Origin: Ilyonectria destructans
Taxonomy: Eukaryota > Ascomycota > Sordariomycetes > Hypocreales > Nectriaceae
NCBI GenBank assembly: GCA_020740775.1
Contig: JAHEWK010000021.1
Location: 124,001 to 188,000, forward strand
Length of the DNA stretch: 64,000 nt
Reading direction: 5' to 3'
In this document: one piece after another, positions 1 through 9,619 of the stretch
Position numbering within the stretch: the stretch's first letter is position 1
How the letters are laid out: every line of letters starts with the position of its first letter
Notes under the pieces: generated by a model
Seen by the model: the letters and a program-made list of their open reading frames with translations, nothing else
The model's database searches: none
What the model was told of the DNA's origin: nothing
Made by a program: the position numbers and the translations under genes

Positions 1-1395
1 TAGGATATACGTACATAGAGAGTCCACCACATTCTTCTATACAGTTTGGAGAAGTTCGCATCCTTTCCGTTGGCTGTGTCACTTAAACTAACCAGCCATC
101 AGATACATGCCGACCACACTAACTTTCCACCGGATGACTTACTTCCTATGGTGATCGGTTCTCGTTATGAGACGAACGGAGTTGTAAAACCAATAGTGGA
201 AGTCCTTATCCATGGCACGGGTAGATACCACCGCCCCCAGTATAAGAGAGCCTTGTAGCATATGTATGCGGCTCGTCTCGTACTGGAAGTCGTGAATCAG
301 TGTTGCTTTGGAGCAGAAGCTTGCTTGAGCTTCCGATCGGCTCTCGAATCCACATTCTGAAATGGCGCTTGATGATACGTGAAGTATACCGCTAGCGAGA
401 ATGGCATACATCAAGAAGAGGGAGTAACTGTCGGACAAAAAGCTTCGGAGGAAAGCAACCGGATCCAGAATGGGTGCAAAAGGATATACAAATTCGAAAT
501 AAGCTTGCAGTATGGCCTCACTGTATCTTTTTCGTTAGTGAAGAATAGAGAGGGGTGTATTCAATATGGAGACTTGCATGCAATGTTGAGGAGGAAGGTC
601 GAAAACTCCTTTTCCCAGGAGGAAGGCATAATCAACAGGGTCAACCTGTCGGGCCGCAACACTTGAATGGCCGAAGCGATTGTTGAATACATATGCCGAG
701 ATTGGGCCTGCATTGTTATCTTTTGTGAGGTTGTCTGACTCTTGACTTTTGTACTTCCCGTCGCCCTCTACTTGCGCTAGAATATTGAGGTAATGTATGC
801 TAGTCTGGTACTTGGTTGGATCTCGACAATGGTCCAATTGCTTGATCCGGCTATTTGTTTTTCTGACAATGGTCGATTCAGACGAGCGTTCTGTTTGGGA
901 GTTATTACAGACGATGATACTGGCTGATACCGAGGCCTGTACCCCAGTCATTTTTAGTAAGGAAAGGACAAGCAAAATAAATAAAAGCGGGCATAGCTGG
1001 AACCATAGGCGGAGATACCAAAATTTCCATGCCTTTTCGTGTCTGGAATAGGGACTCTAGCAGTGGGCTATCTGTGATTTGATTGCAGACTCACCTCCGA
1101 TTCTCTCGGCGAGCCTGGCCTAATCTTTGGTGGACACTGCGGCGTCCGAGGCCTTTTGTGATCGGCCTTCTGTATTCGATTCCTGGAAAAGAGGTCAGCA
1201 TACGTTTCGCTATCTCGGTGAATACAGGCTTAGGGCTGACGTTTCTCGACGTTTGCGAGTCGGCAGCGTGCAATCCCCTTGCCACTCTTTGCGGCTGCAG
1301 CTACTGCATGGCAGGCCGCGAAGTGGAGCATCACACTTGATTTTCCGATCCCGGCATGGGATGCATGACTTGCTTAATTTCGCCGGAGTAGTCAT
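1..1395 (-). CDS. Zn(II)2Cys6 fungal transcription factor, truncated at the left window edge
   Basis: A nuclear DNA-binding regulator of the fungal Zn2Cys6 plus fungal-specific transcription factor domain class. The ATG at 1395 opens an exon with the cluster CIPCRDRKIKCD followed by the remaining cysteines CSSC and C. After a poorly resolved linker (introns near 1183-1225 and about 937-1094), the conserved middle region appears: DYAFLLGKGVFDLPP at about 620-660, then AYFEFVYPFAPILDPVAF (about 450-510), then LFLMYAILASGIL and the conserved FCSKATLIHDF stretch. An intron at 521-577 must be removed to keep this frame. The best fit is a GC-AG intron (donor GCAAGT, branch CTAAC). Another intron starts at about 142, and the last 43 bases read RMWWTLYVRI, matching the family's R-x-W-W motif. 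The C-terminal half lies outside the window. The layout resembles the cutinase/fatty-acid regulator (CTF1/Far) group, but that assignment is a guess. Domain identity is confident; the middle exon boundaries are not. Confidence 0.8.
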
Positions 1396-2280
1396 GTCGG
1401 CTTGAGTCTCGGGCTTTTGGATCACGGATCGGGATTGTCTTTCCCAATGACAAGATGAAGGGAACGAAGATATAATTGGATGAGCGGGGTATGAGGTTGA
1501 GAAGTGAAGTGATATTTCCCGGCATCAGGGGTGGGATTTCACGTCTCGGGGTTTCGGGTTTATAATTTTGCTTGTAGTGGGCTGTTCAATTGCCAAGACG
1601 CTGGTAATATACGTTATCCCAACTCTGGTAAGGCTTGATTCCCTTGCTTGAGGGATCGCGCATTTGCCATAAGCCAAGCCGCAAGTAGTTAATACACATG
1701 CGGCAAGTGGAATCGAAGAAAACCGCTTCCGCGGGAAGTGGAGAAAGGACCACAACTATTCCTCGGCCCATGATGCTGCTGAATTGGGCCATGTTGGAAT
1801 ACCTGGGTGCTTGCTAGTCACGTCAGGCCAGGTGGCCTCTCGGGACCGAATCGGTGAGGGCTCGCCGAGCTCTCGCTAGGCTAGGCTACTACTTTAAGAA
1901 GCTAAGAAGACCAGATATCCCTGACCCAAAGGGGCGGAAGCAAGAGGCCAGAAGCCACAGAATATAGGTGGTCACGCAAGCTATCTAACAACTTCGCTTT
2001 TTTAATAACCAATTCCACTTATTCTTCTCACAGCACTAAGATGAGTTATTACTACTTTATAAGGTAGTAACTGGTGAGGCTTTCTAAATGCTGTTATACA
2101 AGATGTCGCCCTGTGAAGAGGGATGTACTGTAGCTAAAAGGGGCAGCAGGCGTGCCCCAATTGGTATCACGCTTGATACTTGTAGCCATACATTCTAGGT
2201 CAGGTCAGGTCATTTCAGGCCTGACAGCTCGGCACATTAACGCTATGTATTTTAACAGTTCTGCGCCTCATCGCAACTTA
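1396..2280. other. Intergenic region between the first regulator and thiolase
   Basis: I see no gene here. It holds the upstream region of the regulator starting at 1395, including the shared element at 1724-1744, and the 3' flank of the thiolase. A short run of AGGTC repeats occurs near 2198-2210. Confidence 0.5.
1724..1744. promoter_or_regulatory. Candidate operator, copy 1 of a long shared promoter element
   Basis: This 21-bp stretch contains CTTCCGCGGGAAGTGGAGA and is identical to 34286-34306. A third, shorter copy (GCCGCGGGAAGTGGAGAC) is at 34258-34275. The core TTCCGCGGGAA is nearly palindromic, as expected for a Zn2Cys6 dimer site. A CCTCGG hexamer follows at 1761; the second copy is likewise followed by CCTCGG at 34320. 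This copy lies about 330 bp upstream of the regulator starting at 1395. A regulatory function is inferred. Confidence 0.45.
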
Positions 2281-3726
2281 TTACAGATTTTCATTTACAA
2301 ATAAGCCTGCCATGCCCTGACCAGTTCCAATACACATGCTGGTTAACAACATTTTCTTCTTTGTCCTCCTTAGCTCACTCAGGCCCGTGACGACCTGCCT
2401 TACGCCAGTTGCGCCAAGCGGGTGTCCCAGTGCGATAGCTCCCCCACGAGGATTTAATTTCCGTTTAGAGAGACCCAGCCGGTCCCGGCAGTAGACAGAC
2501 ATCGAGGCAAACGCCTCGTTAATCTCCACAACATCAATATCGTCTAGAGCTAGATCATGAGACGACAGAAGCTTGGGAATAGCGATGCTGGGGCCAATGC
2601 CCATGATTCGCGGGGATAAACCAACAACTGTAGATCCCACATACTTCCCCAAAATTGGCTGGTTGAGCTGAATCGCTGTAGAGCGTTTCATCAACAGCAA
2701 GGCGGCAGCTATGACATAGTTAGTCAAAACTCTCCATCAAGACCGGACGAAACAGGTTGTCCTTGCCTCCATCTGTAACTTGACTAGCATTACCAGCCGT
2801 GGTATATCCACCCCACTGGGGAAATGCTGCCCGGATCTTTGCTAGGCTTTCATAGTTGGTGCCAGGTCGGATGCCCTCATCTTTCGTCAGGGTCACCTCC
2901 TTTACCTTTCCATCTAGTCCCTTAAGCTTAGTCTTAATGGGTACAATCTCATCGTCAAACCAGCCAGCGTCCTGCGCCGCTTCAGCCTTTTCGAAGCTCT
3001 CTGCAGCGAAACGGTCCATCTCTTCGCGGGAGATGCCAAAATCACTATTCACATTCTCACTCGTCCATCCCATAGGCTGCGTGCAATCAAACGCTTCTTG
3101 ACTCTGAGAAGTGACGGCCTCATCAAAGGGCTTTTCTATTTTCTCACTGCTAGTCGTCATGCTCTCAGCCCCTAAAGCGATGCCAATGGTAATCGAACCG
3201 TCAGAAATGGCTTTGGAGATGTCATCGATAGCTCTGAGACCCGAGGAGCAGAAGCGGTTTACGGAAGAGGCGGTGGTTGTGTTGGGAAAGCCGGCAGCAA
3301 GGGCAGCTGATCGAACCTTGAAAGCCGCTTTACTGTCGGAGACCTAAGTGGCTCGTAAGTCAGGATCATCACCGCACAGGAGCTAATCTGGGTAGAACCG
3401 ACATTTCCCAGGCATATATCACCGACTAGTGCAGGTTGAAGCTTCGATCTCTCCCTGACCTCTTTGAGAACAGCGTACATGATGTACTCGAGACTTGTGT
3501 CCTTAAAGCCACCCTTCTTTGCTTTAGTCAGGGGTGTCCGTATAGCGAGGGTGATGACGATGTCGTCAGGATGCTTGGATTGGCTAGGAAGACAGTTCAA
3601 TCAACATGTCAGACTTGTATTCCTCAAATCAACAATACTAGATGAGTTACCGACTCACATCGCATTCAGGGCTCTGCTGGGACTCAACAGATGCTGTGCG
3701 ATTGAATTAATTCGCTCGACAGCCAT
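2281..3726 (-). CDS. Peroxisomal 3-ketoacyl-CoA thiolase (acetyl-CoA C-acyltransferase)
   Basis: Catalyses the last step of beta-oxidation, thiolytic cleavage of 3-ketoacyl-CoA to acetyl-CoA and a shortened acyl-CoA. The start at 3726 gives an N-terminus MAVERINSIAQHLL, in which RINSIAQHL is a perfect PTS2 peroxisomal signal (R-I-x5-H-L). Introns are at 3584-3658, about 3340-3410 (removal gives GNVSDSKAAFKVRSA) and near 2700-2750. The acylated cysteine is in VNRFCSSGLRAI. AGNASQVTDG, EINEAFA and ALGHPLGATG follow in family order. The second catalytic cysteine is in SMCIGTGQGMAGLF near the C-terminus. Total length is close to the usual 410-420 residues, and no breaks are seen. It diverges from the acyl-CoA ligase at 4460 across a 733-bp shared region, which suggests joint regulation. 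The substrate is unknown; the neighbours suggest a side chain on an aromatic acid rather than ordinary fatty acids. Confidence 0.93.
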
Positions 3727-4459
3727 GGCGATGACGGCGATAATGGCAGTGGGTAGGGGGCAAGCGGCGGTCTCAAAGGGTGTGGAGAAACAAGGTTGAT
3801 CGAGTGCGGATAAAAAAGCAATGTCAAGCAATCAAGTCTCACGATGGCGCATCAAAATTATAAACCCACGATCAATGAGGCTCGTTCCGAGGTATGTATG
3901 GAGCATATCTTGAGGGAATTCCCAGTTGCCGAGGGAATTGGATCGGTAGGCTTCATCAAAGCGTCACGACCCGAGCTACAAATCCCTGAGGCCACGGAAG
4001 CCCCCCGAGGCCACGGAAGCCCCCCGAGGCCCCACACCGGACACCGAAGCGCCGCTGGTCACAGAACTACCTGTCAGACGCACAGTCAAAGAGAGCTACG
4101 CTGACTAGTTGCTCTGGGCAACAAGACGCTTTTGTTCAGTTGATAAGATCGTAGTGCACTGAGTGACTGGGAAAACGTGCCAGGCCGAGGCAAGCGAAGT
4201 CGTGTCTGGAAGGGGAAGAAGGCCTTCCGCGGGCCGTGGCAGATGTGGGTTCCCACATACTATCCACCATCTCGCCAAAAAAAAAAAAAGGTATCGCTTG
4301 AGTTTGTGGTCTGGGAAAATGAAGCCGAGACCGAGCCGCCATTGACGTCCCGAACGGTTGATTTTGAGCTTTATCCCCCAAGTTTCCTGCTGGACCATAC
4401 AAGTCGCTGTCGATCTTGATCCCTCAAAAAAAAAAATACATTTCAAGCACATCCAAATA
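3727..4459. promoter_or_regulatory. Shared divergent promoter region of thiolase and acyl-CoA ligase
   Basis: This 733-bp region lies between two divergent starts and has no convincing gene. It contains an exact tandem duplication of 19 bp (3988-4006 and 4007-4025, unit GAGGCCACGGAAGCCCCCC), so CCGAGG/CCTCGG-like cores recur here. It also has two A-tracts at about 4277-4289 and 4426-4436. CCTCGG is the known core of fungal Far/CTF1-type fatty-acid regulators. Its relevance here is inferred. Confidence 0.5.
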
Positions 4460-6127
4460 ATGCCTTACGACTCTCCCTCGGCGCCATTGAGCATCCCTAA
4501 ATGCAATATTCTTTCATATCTTTTCCCGAGAGACCGACCGGTCTCGGAGAAGCCACAATGGATCGATTCCACTACGCCAACATTGTCTCTCACGAGAGTC
4601 CAAATACTGACCTGGATCAAGAGATTCGCAGTCGGACTTGAGATTTTGGGCGTCCGCGAAGGCCAAGCAGTAATGGTTTTCACTCCCAACCATATCTTTG
4701 TTCCTTTAGCATATCTCGGTGCCGCAGGATCAAAGCGAATATTCACTGGAGTGAATCCGACCTACACTGTGCAAGAGGTTGCATATCAAATGAAGGCCGT
4801 TGAACCAGCATTAGTGCTCGCCCATCCAGACCTTTTAGACACGGTATTAGCTGCTGCAACGAAGGCTGGGATCCCCCAGAACCGCCTGTTCCAATTTTCA
4901 GATATTGAATGCAACCCTTCCCGCGGTGTTCAGGACTGGAGAACAATGTGTGCCTCTGCTGTGGAATCTGAAGCGTGGGACTGGGATCCCCTTACCAGTG
5001 ACACAGCCACGTCTACTATTGCCGCTATCAACTTCTCCAGTGGTACCACAGGACTGCCAAAGGGCGTCTGCATAAGCCACTACAATCTTGTTGCAAACGC
5101 CATGCAGTCGATTTTCAATCGATATGAAGGTACCCAACATTCGGAAACAAACCCGGCACCAGAGACCTGGCTTGCCTTCCTACCACTTTACCATGCCTAC
5201 TCGCAGCTTTGGACAATCAATATCGCATGTCGGCTCCAGATACCCGTCTACATCATGCGGAAATTCAAATTCCAGAATTATCTTGAATCGATAGAACGCT
5301 TCAAGGTCACGGCACTACAAACAGTACCGCCTATATTGGTTATGTTGGCCAAGAGACCCGAAACATATCGATATGACCTGAGCAGTGTTAAGCACATTGT
5401 CACCGGCGCGGCACCGCTTTCAACGGAACTACAGAACGAAGTTAGTCGTCGTTTCAACCTAGTGGTGATTCAAGGGTGGGGTATGACGGAGACAACTTGT
5501 ATTGGACTCATTAACTCAACAACAATTCCCTGCACCTCTGGCAGCGTTGGATGCCTCTTACCCAACACGCAGGCAATGCTGGTGGATGAACAAGAAACCG
5601 AAATCTTAGACGCAGAAACGCCGGGAGAACTGTGGGTAAGAGGCCCCCAGATGATGCTAGGGTATTGGCGAAACGAGTCCGCAACGAACGAAACTAAGAC
5701 GTCCGACGGTTGGGTCAAAACTGGTGACGTTGCACTCTTTCAGGGGGGGAAGTTCTGGATCGTTGATAGGAAAAAGGAGCTCATCAAAGTCAATGGCCTT
5801 CAAGTCTCTCCGGCAGAGCTAGAGTCCATCCTCCTGGAGCACGAGGCCGTGGCCGACGCCGCCGTTGTGGGCATGTCAATCTTCAAAGAGGAAAAGCCAC
5901 GGGCGTACATTGTGTTACAAGCGCCCGCCAAGGGCAAAGTCACTGGGAAAGATGTCGAGTTGTTCGTGGCTTCGAGAGTGGCAAAACATAAAGCGCTTTC
6001 TGGTGGTGTTCAGGTGGTTGATGAAATACCGAGGCTCGCAAGCGGCAAAATCATTAGGAAGTTGATGAAGGAATGGGGGAAGAGAGATGCTAGGGAGATG
6101 GAACGATGGCAGAAGGAAAAGCTCTGA
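4460..6127 (+). CDS. 4-coumarate-CoA-ligase-like acyl-CoA ligase (adenylate-forming)
   Basis: Activates a carboxylic acid to its CoA thioester through an acyl-adenylate. It is a single exon of 555 residues, normal for the 4CL/firefly-luciferase group. The first in-frame ATG is at 4460 (MPYDSPSAPLS); open frame upstream starts only at non-ATG codons. The ANL motifs appear in order: SSGTTGLPKGVCISH (AMP-binding loop, residues about 195-210), GWGMTETT, GYWRNESATNET, TGDVALFQGGKFWIVDRKK (hinge region), KVNGLQVSPAELE, and the catalytic lysine in ASGKIIRKLMKEWG. The C-terminus KEKL is not a canonical PTS1, so peroxisomal targeting is uncertain even though its divergent partner thiolase has a clear PTS2. 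It is likely to supply CoA thioesters to that thiolase. Candidate substrates are cinnamates or other aryl or medium-chain acids; the specificity cannot be read from sequence. Confidence 0.92.
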   Translation: MPYDSPSAPLSIPKCNILSYLFPRDRPVSEKPQWIDSTTPTLSLTRVQILTWIKRFAVGLEILGVREGQAVMVFTPNHIFVPLAYLGAAGSKRIFTGVNPTYTVQEVAYQMKAVEPALVLAHPDLLDTVLAAATKAGIPQNRLFQFSDIECNPSRGVQDWRTMCASAVESEAWDWDPLTSDTATSTIAAINFSSGTTGLPKGVCISHYNLVANAMQSIFNRYEGTQHSETNPAPETWLAFLPLYHAYSQLWTINIACRLQIPVYIMRKFKFQNYLESIERFKVTALQTVPPILVMLAKRPETYRYDLSSVKHIVTGAAPLSTELQNEVSRRFNLVVIQGWGMTETTCIGLINSTTIPCTSGSVGCLLPNTQAMLVDEQETEILDAETPGELWVRGPQMMLGYWRNESATNETKTSDGWVKTGDVALFQGGKFWIVDRKKELIKVNGLQVSPAELESILLEHEAVADAAVVGMSIFKEEKPRAYIVLQAPAKGKVTGKDVELFVASRVAKHKALSGGVQVVDEIPRLASGKIIRKLMKEWGKRDAREMERWQKEKL

Positions 6128-7430
6128 GTTGTAGATTGACCGAAGCACAATATTACCTTTCCTAAAGTTTTCTGACACTGGCAACCTGTGCCACAACTTT
6201 GGCCGTTCTCAGACTTGTCGCGCATCCACCATTACGAGTAATACCGAATAGTACCGACTTCGTTGACCAGCCGCATGGGAGCGTCAACCGGGAGTCAGCA
6301 GCTAGTCTAGCAATTGCACCGGCCAGCAGGTCTACGGGAACACTAAAGTGAATTGAATTTTGGCCTCTCCGAACTCAGAAGATAACCTCTGTGATTGCCT
6401 GATGACGTTTGCCTGGGAGGGAAATCTGCTTATAATACGCCACCTCTCTCCACGAAGGGGTGCCTGGGCAGAAGCCTAGTTGGAGGCTGAAAACACCTCT
6501 GACTTGTACATACCAAGGATGTCACAGGCTGTTGGCGTGCTTCTTGAAAGGCGCGTATGTTATAACTTTGAGGTTTAAAAGATGGCTCAGCTCCCACCAG
6601 TACCGATGGCGACATGCATGGGTACTCTAGCACCAGTCCACACACTACTCGACCACGATGCCAACGTCGATGAGTCACCACACGCAGTTAGCAGGCCTCC
6701 AGCCATCCGGTGATCCATTGCGACCGAGCACACCGCCATACTAGACTACAACCGCCGCTCAAGGATGGGGCTTGTTTGAATGATTGGATCGAGCAAACTG
6801 CTTTAGTGTTGTCATATCTCTTGGCATGGACTCGACGTTACAGATATCCAAGACCACGGCGCGAGAGCCGATCCAATTCTTAATAATGGAGCAGATACCA
6901 TGTGGTGTATTTGTCAAGCCGTTTAGCTAGGTAAGGGGACAAGCCCAACTTCTTGTGAATCTAAGTCTTAGCTGGAGATGAATGACTTTTGCCTCGGTCC
7001 CAGAGAATCGTAAGAGGCTGAGATGAGTTTTGGCATGAACCGGAGTTTTGGCATGAACCGGAGTTAATGCAACACGGGGGCTTGATGAAGCACGCTCCAC
7101 TTTCATGCAGGTTGGAGCCGTCCCGTCTATCGGAAATGTTCGCCTCGACGGCTGTATGTCCGCCGGTGTTAACGGACTCACGGGGCCTAGCTAACAGCTA
7201 GCTAATTTAGTCTCGACTGGACCAACCTGTTTTCCCTCGGCTGTGTTTCGGCACGCTGTCACTGCACCGGGTGCGGTGGCGTGGTCCGCGTCATACTCAA
7301 ACCCCTACATCAGTATAAAGACCAACCTCCATCCCCTTCGGCTGCGATGAAAGGCGACGAAGCCATACAATTTCGCACCGCTCATCGTTTCCATATCGCT
7401 CTCTACAAACCTGAATCTATCTAAACCGAC
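6128..7430. other. Intergenic region with an 18-bp tandem duplication
   Basis: I see no convincing coding potential. It contains an exact head-to-tail duplication, GAGTTTTGGCATGAACCG at 7025-7042 and 7043-7060. The last 200 bases hold the promoter of the aldo-keto reductase. Confidence 0.5.
7314..7319 (+). promoter_or_regulatory. Probable TATA box of the aldo-keto reductase gene
   Basis: TATAAA sits 112 bp upstream of the ATG at 7431, a plausible spacing for a fungal gene. It is followed by pyrimidine-rich sequence and a CTCTCTACAAACC stretch before the start codon. Confidence 0.4.
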
Positions 7431-8579
7431 ATGGCGCCCCCGAACAAGCTCCCGACTCGCAAGCTGGCGAAGAACGGCCCCGAAATCAGCGCCGTCGGCT
7501 TCGGCATGATGGGCTTGAGCATCGCATACGGTGTCGCGGGGTACGTGACCTTCGAGCATCGAAACCCAACCAATATAGTCGCCTACTGACTTACTACCAG
7601 GTCCGATGAAGAGCGCTTCCGCGTCCTCGACCGCGCCTGGGAGCTCGGGTGTACGAATTGGGACACTTCAGACTTCTACGGCGATTGTGAGGACCTGATC
7701 GGCAAATGGTTCAAGTTGCACCCGGAGCGCCGGGATGATATCTTCCTAGCCAGCAAGTTCGCCATCAAGGTTGCCGTCAAGAAAGACGGTTCGTACGACT
7801 TTTCCGTTGATTCCTCTCCCGAATCCTGTCGGGCTGCCTGTGAGCTGGCTCTCCAGCGAATGAATGTACACAGCATCGATCTCTACTATATCCACCGCAT
7901 CGACAAGGTCACACCCATTGAGGAGACGATGGAGGAGTTGAGCAAGCTGAAGAAGTGAGTTTCTTACCAACCCAATTCTCCCATCCATCATTAATGGCTG
8001 TACAGCGAAGGAAAGATCAAGTACATTGGCATTTCTGAGTGTTCGTCGAGCGCTCTTCGACGCGCCTACGCCGTGCACCCTGTGGCCGCCGTGCAGGTCG
8101 AGTACAACCCCTGGGATATCGACATCGAGAATGAATCTGGCACCGACCTCCTAGCCACGGCCCGGGAACTAGGCGTGACCGTCTTCGCCTACTCACCTCT
8201 AGGTCGTGGCATCATGACCGGGAAATACAAGTCAAAGGATGATTTCGAGCCGGCCGACACCCGCCGTTTCTACCCTCGTTACAACGACGAGAACTTCCCC
8301 AAGAATCTGAAGTTGGTAGAGAAGTTCCAGGAGATGGCTTCCCGCAAGGGTTGCACCTCTGGACAGCTCGCCTTGGCGTGGATCTTAGCGCAGGGGGATG
8401 ATATCATTCCAATTCCCGGTACGAAGAAGATCAAGTACTTGGAGGAAAACGTTGCTGCGGTCAATGTGACGCTCACTAAAGAGGAGGAGCAGGATATCAG
8501 GAAGATGGTGAACGAGGCAGGAATCGCTGGTGATAGGTTCGAGCGGCTAGGCCCTTATAGCGACTCCGCGCCTTTGTAA
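7431..8579 (+). CDS. Aldo-keto reductase (YakC-like)
   Basis: An NADPH-dependent (beta/alpha)8-barrel oxidoreductase that reduces aldehydes or ketones to alcohols. It has three exons: 7431-7540, 7601-7955 and 8006-8579. Introns of 60 and 50 nt have GTACGT...CAG and GTGAGT...CAG borders, giving about 345 residues. The catalytic tetrad of the superfamily is visible: Asp and Tyr in NWDTSDFYGD, Lys in IFLASKFAIK, and His in LYYIHRID. The cofactor-binding end has IPIPGTKKIKYLEEN, typical of the YakC/pyridoxal-reductase branch. The start gives MAPPNKLPTRKLAKNGP, and GFGMMGLS lies just before the first intron. It is flanked by the acyl-CoA ligase and the C2H2 regulator. In this neighbourhood it could interconvert a pathway aldehyde or ketone, or detoxify reactive aldehydes. 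The substrate is not determined. Confidence 0.92.
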
Positions 8580-9619
8580 CTGGCATAAAATCTTCGCGAC
8601 AGCGAGGTAGGAAGTTTGCAATGATTAGGAAAGTCAACAATTTGAACGTGGCTCCAATAGCTCCTCTCCAGTATCTTCTTATTTGTCCAGAGTGCCGAAT
8701 GTCATAGCGCCGAAGACGGCGGGAAGTGCACTTTTCGATTACGTGGACATGTTTTGAGAATGTGATTATAGGTTGGATGGGAAGCTCTCGTTGCATACTA
8801 ATTTCCACAGTGGTCCTAGGCTATTAACAATCGATCCTCTCAGCTGATTGTGGGGTCAATTGATGTTATCTCCAGTCGGTCTACTGATGATGCTGGCGTG
8901 AAGATCCTGACCATGCTCGATAAAAGAGTTCTGATTGAAGGACGTCAACAGTGTGAGGCGCTGAGATGCCCAGGAGCGTTGTCTCTGCTAACGGGAAGGT
9001 AATACATCACGGCATCGCAAGGGAGGGAACTACTTTTTCGTGCCACTGACAACGCGTCGTATCGAGCCTCAAGAGTGTTTCGTGGACCATTTAAATCCCC
9101 TCAACCGCATACTTGTAACACCGGTTCCCAGCTCCAGCTGGAGGCAAGCGCAAGGATCTTGGCAAACGCTACGCAGTCTGACGACACTAATTCTCTCACT
9201 TGTCACTCCCAGCCGTTTTCCCCTTAGATAGTTTGACTTTAACAACTGTCCATCTAAGCGAATGTTCAAGCTTTCCTATCCAGCATAGCCAGTTTCTCAA
9301 TAGCGGCCCGGCAGGTGGCGCGGCCGATTTCGATCATACACCAGACCTCCACGTCTTCCCCGTCTTCGTAGACCCAACGAGCTGCGTAATTGACTTTTTG
9401 ATTCGAGGTTATAATTTATAGAATTAAACGGCAACCTGTTCTTCGCGGTGTTTGATTATTGTCAAGAGGTCAAAGATGTGTGTCTTGATGATTACCTCTA
9501 GCTAGCTAGGCGAGGGAATTGGAGCCTGTATGAGGTCCCGGCTGCCTGCGGCCACAGCCGCCGTAGGCGGCCGTGGGCTTCCTTCAACAATTATTCACCT
9601 ATGTATTTCGTGGAAATAG
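8580..9619. other. Intergenic region, nothing recognised
   Basis: Convergent 3' flanks of the aldo-keto reductase and the C2H2 regulator. Only short unsupported open frames are present, with no repeat or RNA gene recognised. CGGCC/GGCCG-rich short inverted words occur at 9545-9575. Confidence 0.4.

Noticed and set aside
4358..4459. A longer N-terminus of the acyl-CoA ligase
   Set aside because: The extended frame begins at TTG, not ATG, and lies in promoter-like sequence with an A-tract. The ATG at 4460 fits the family.
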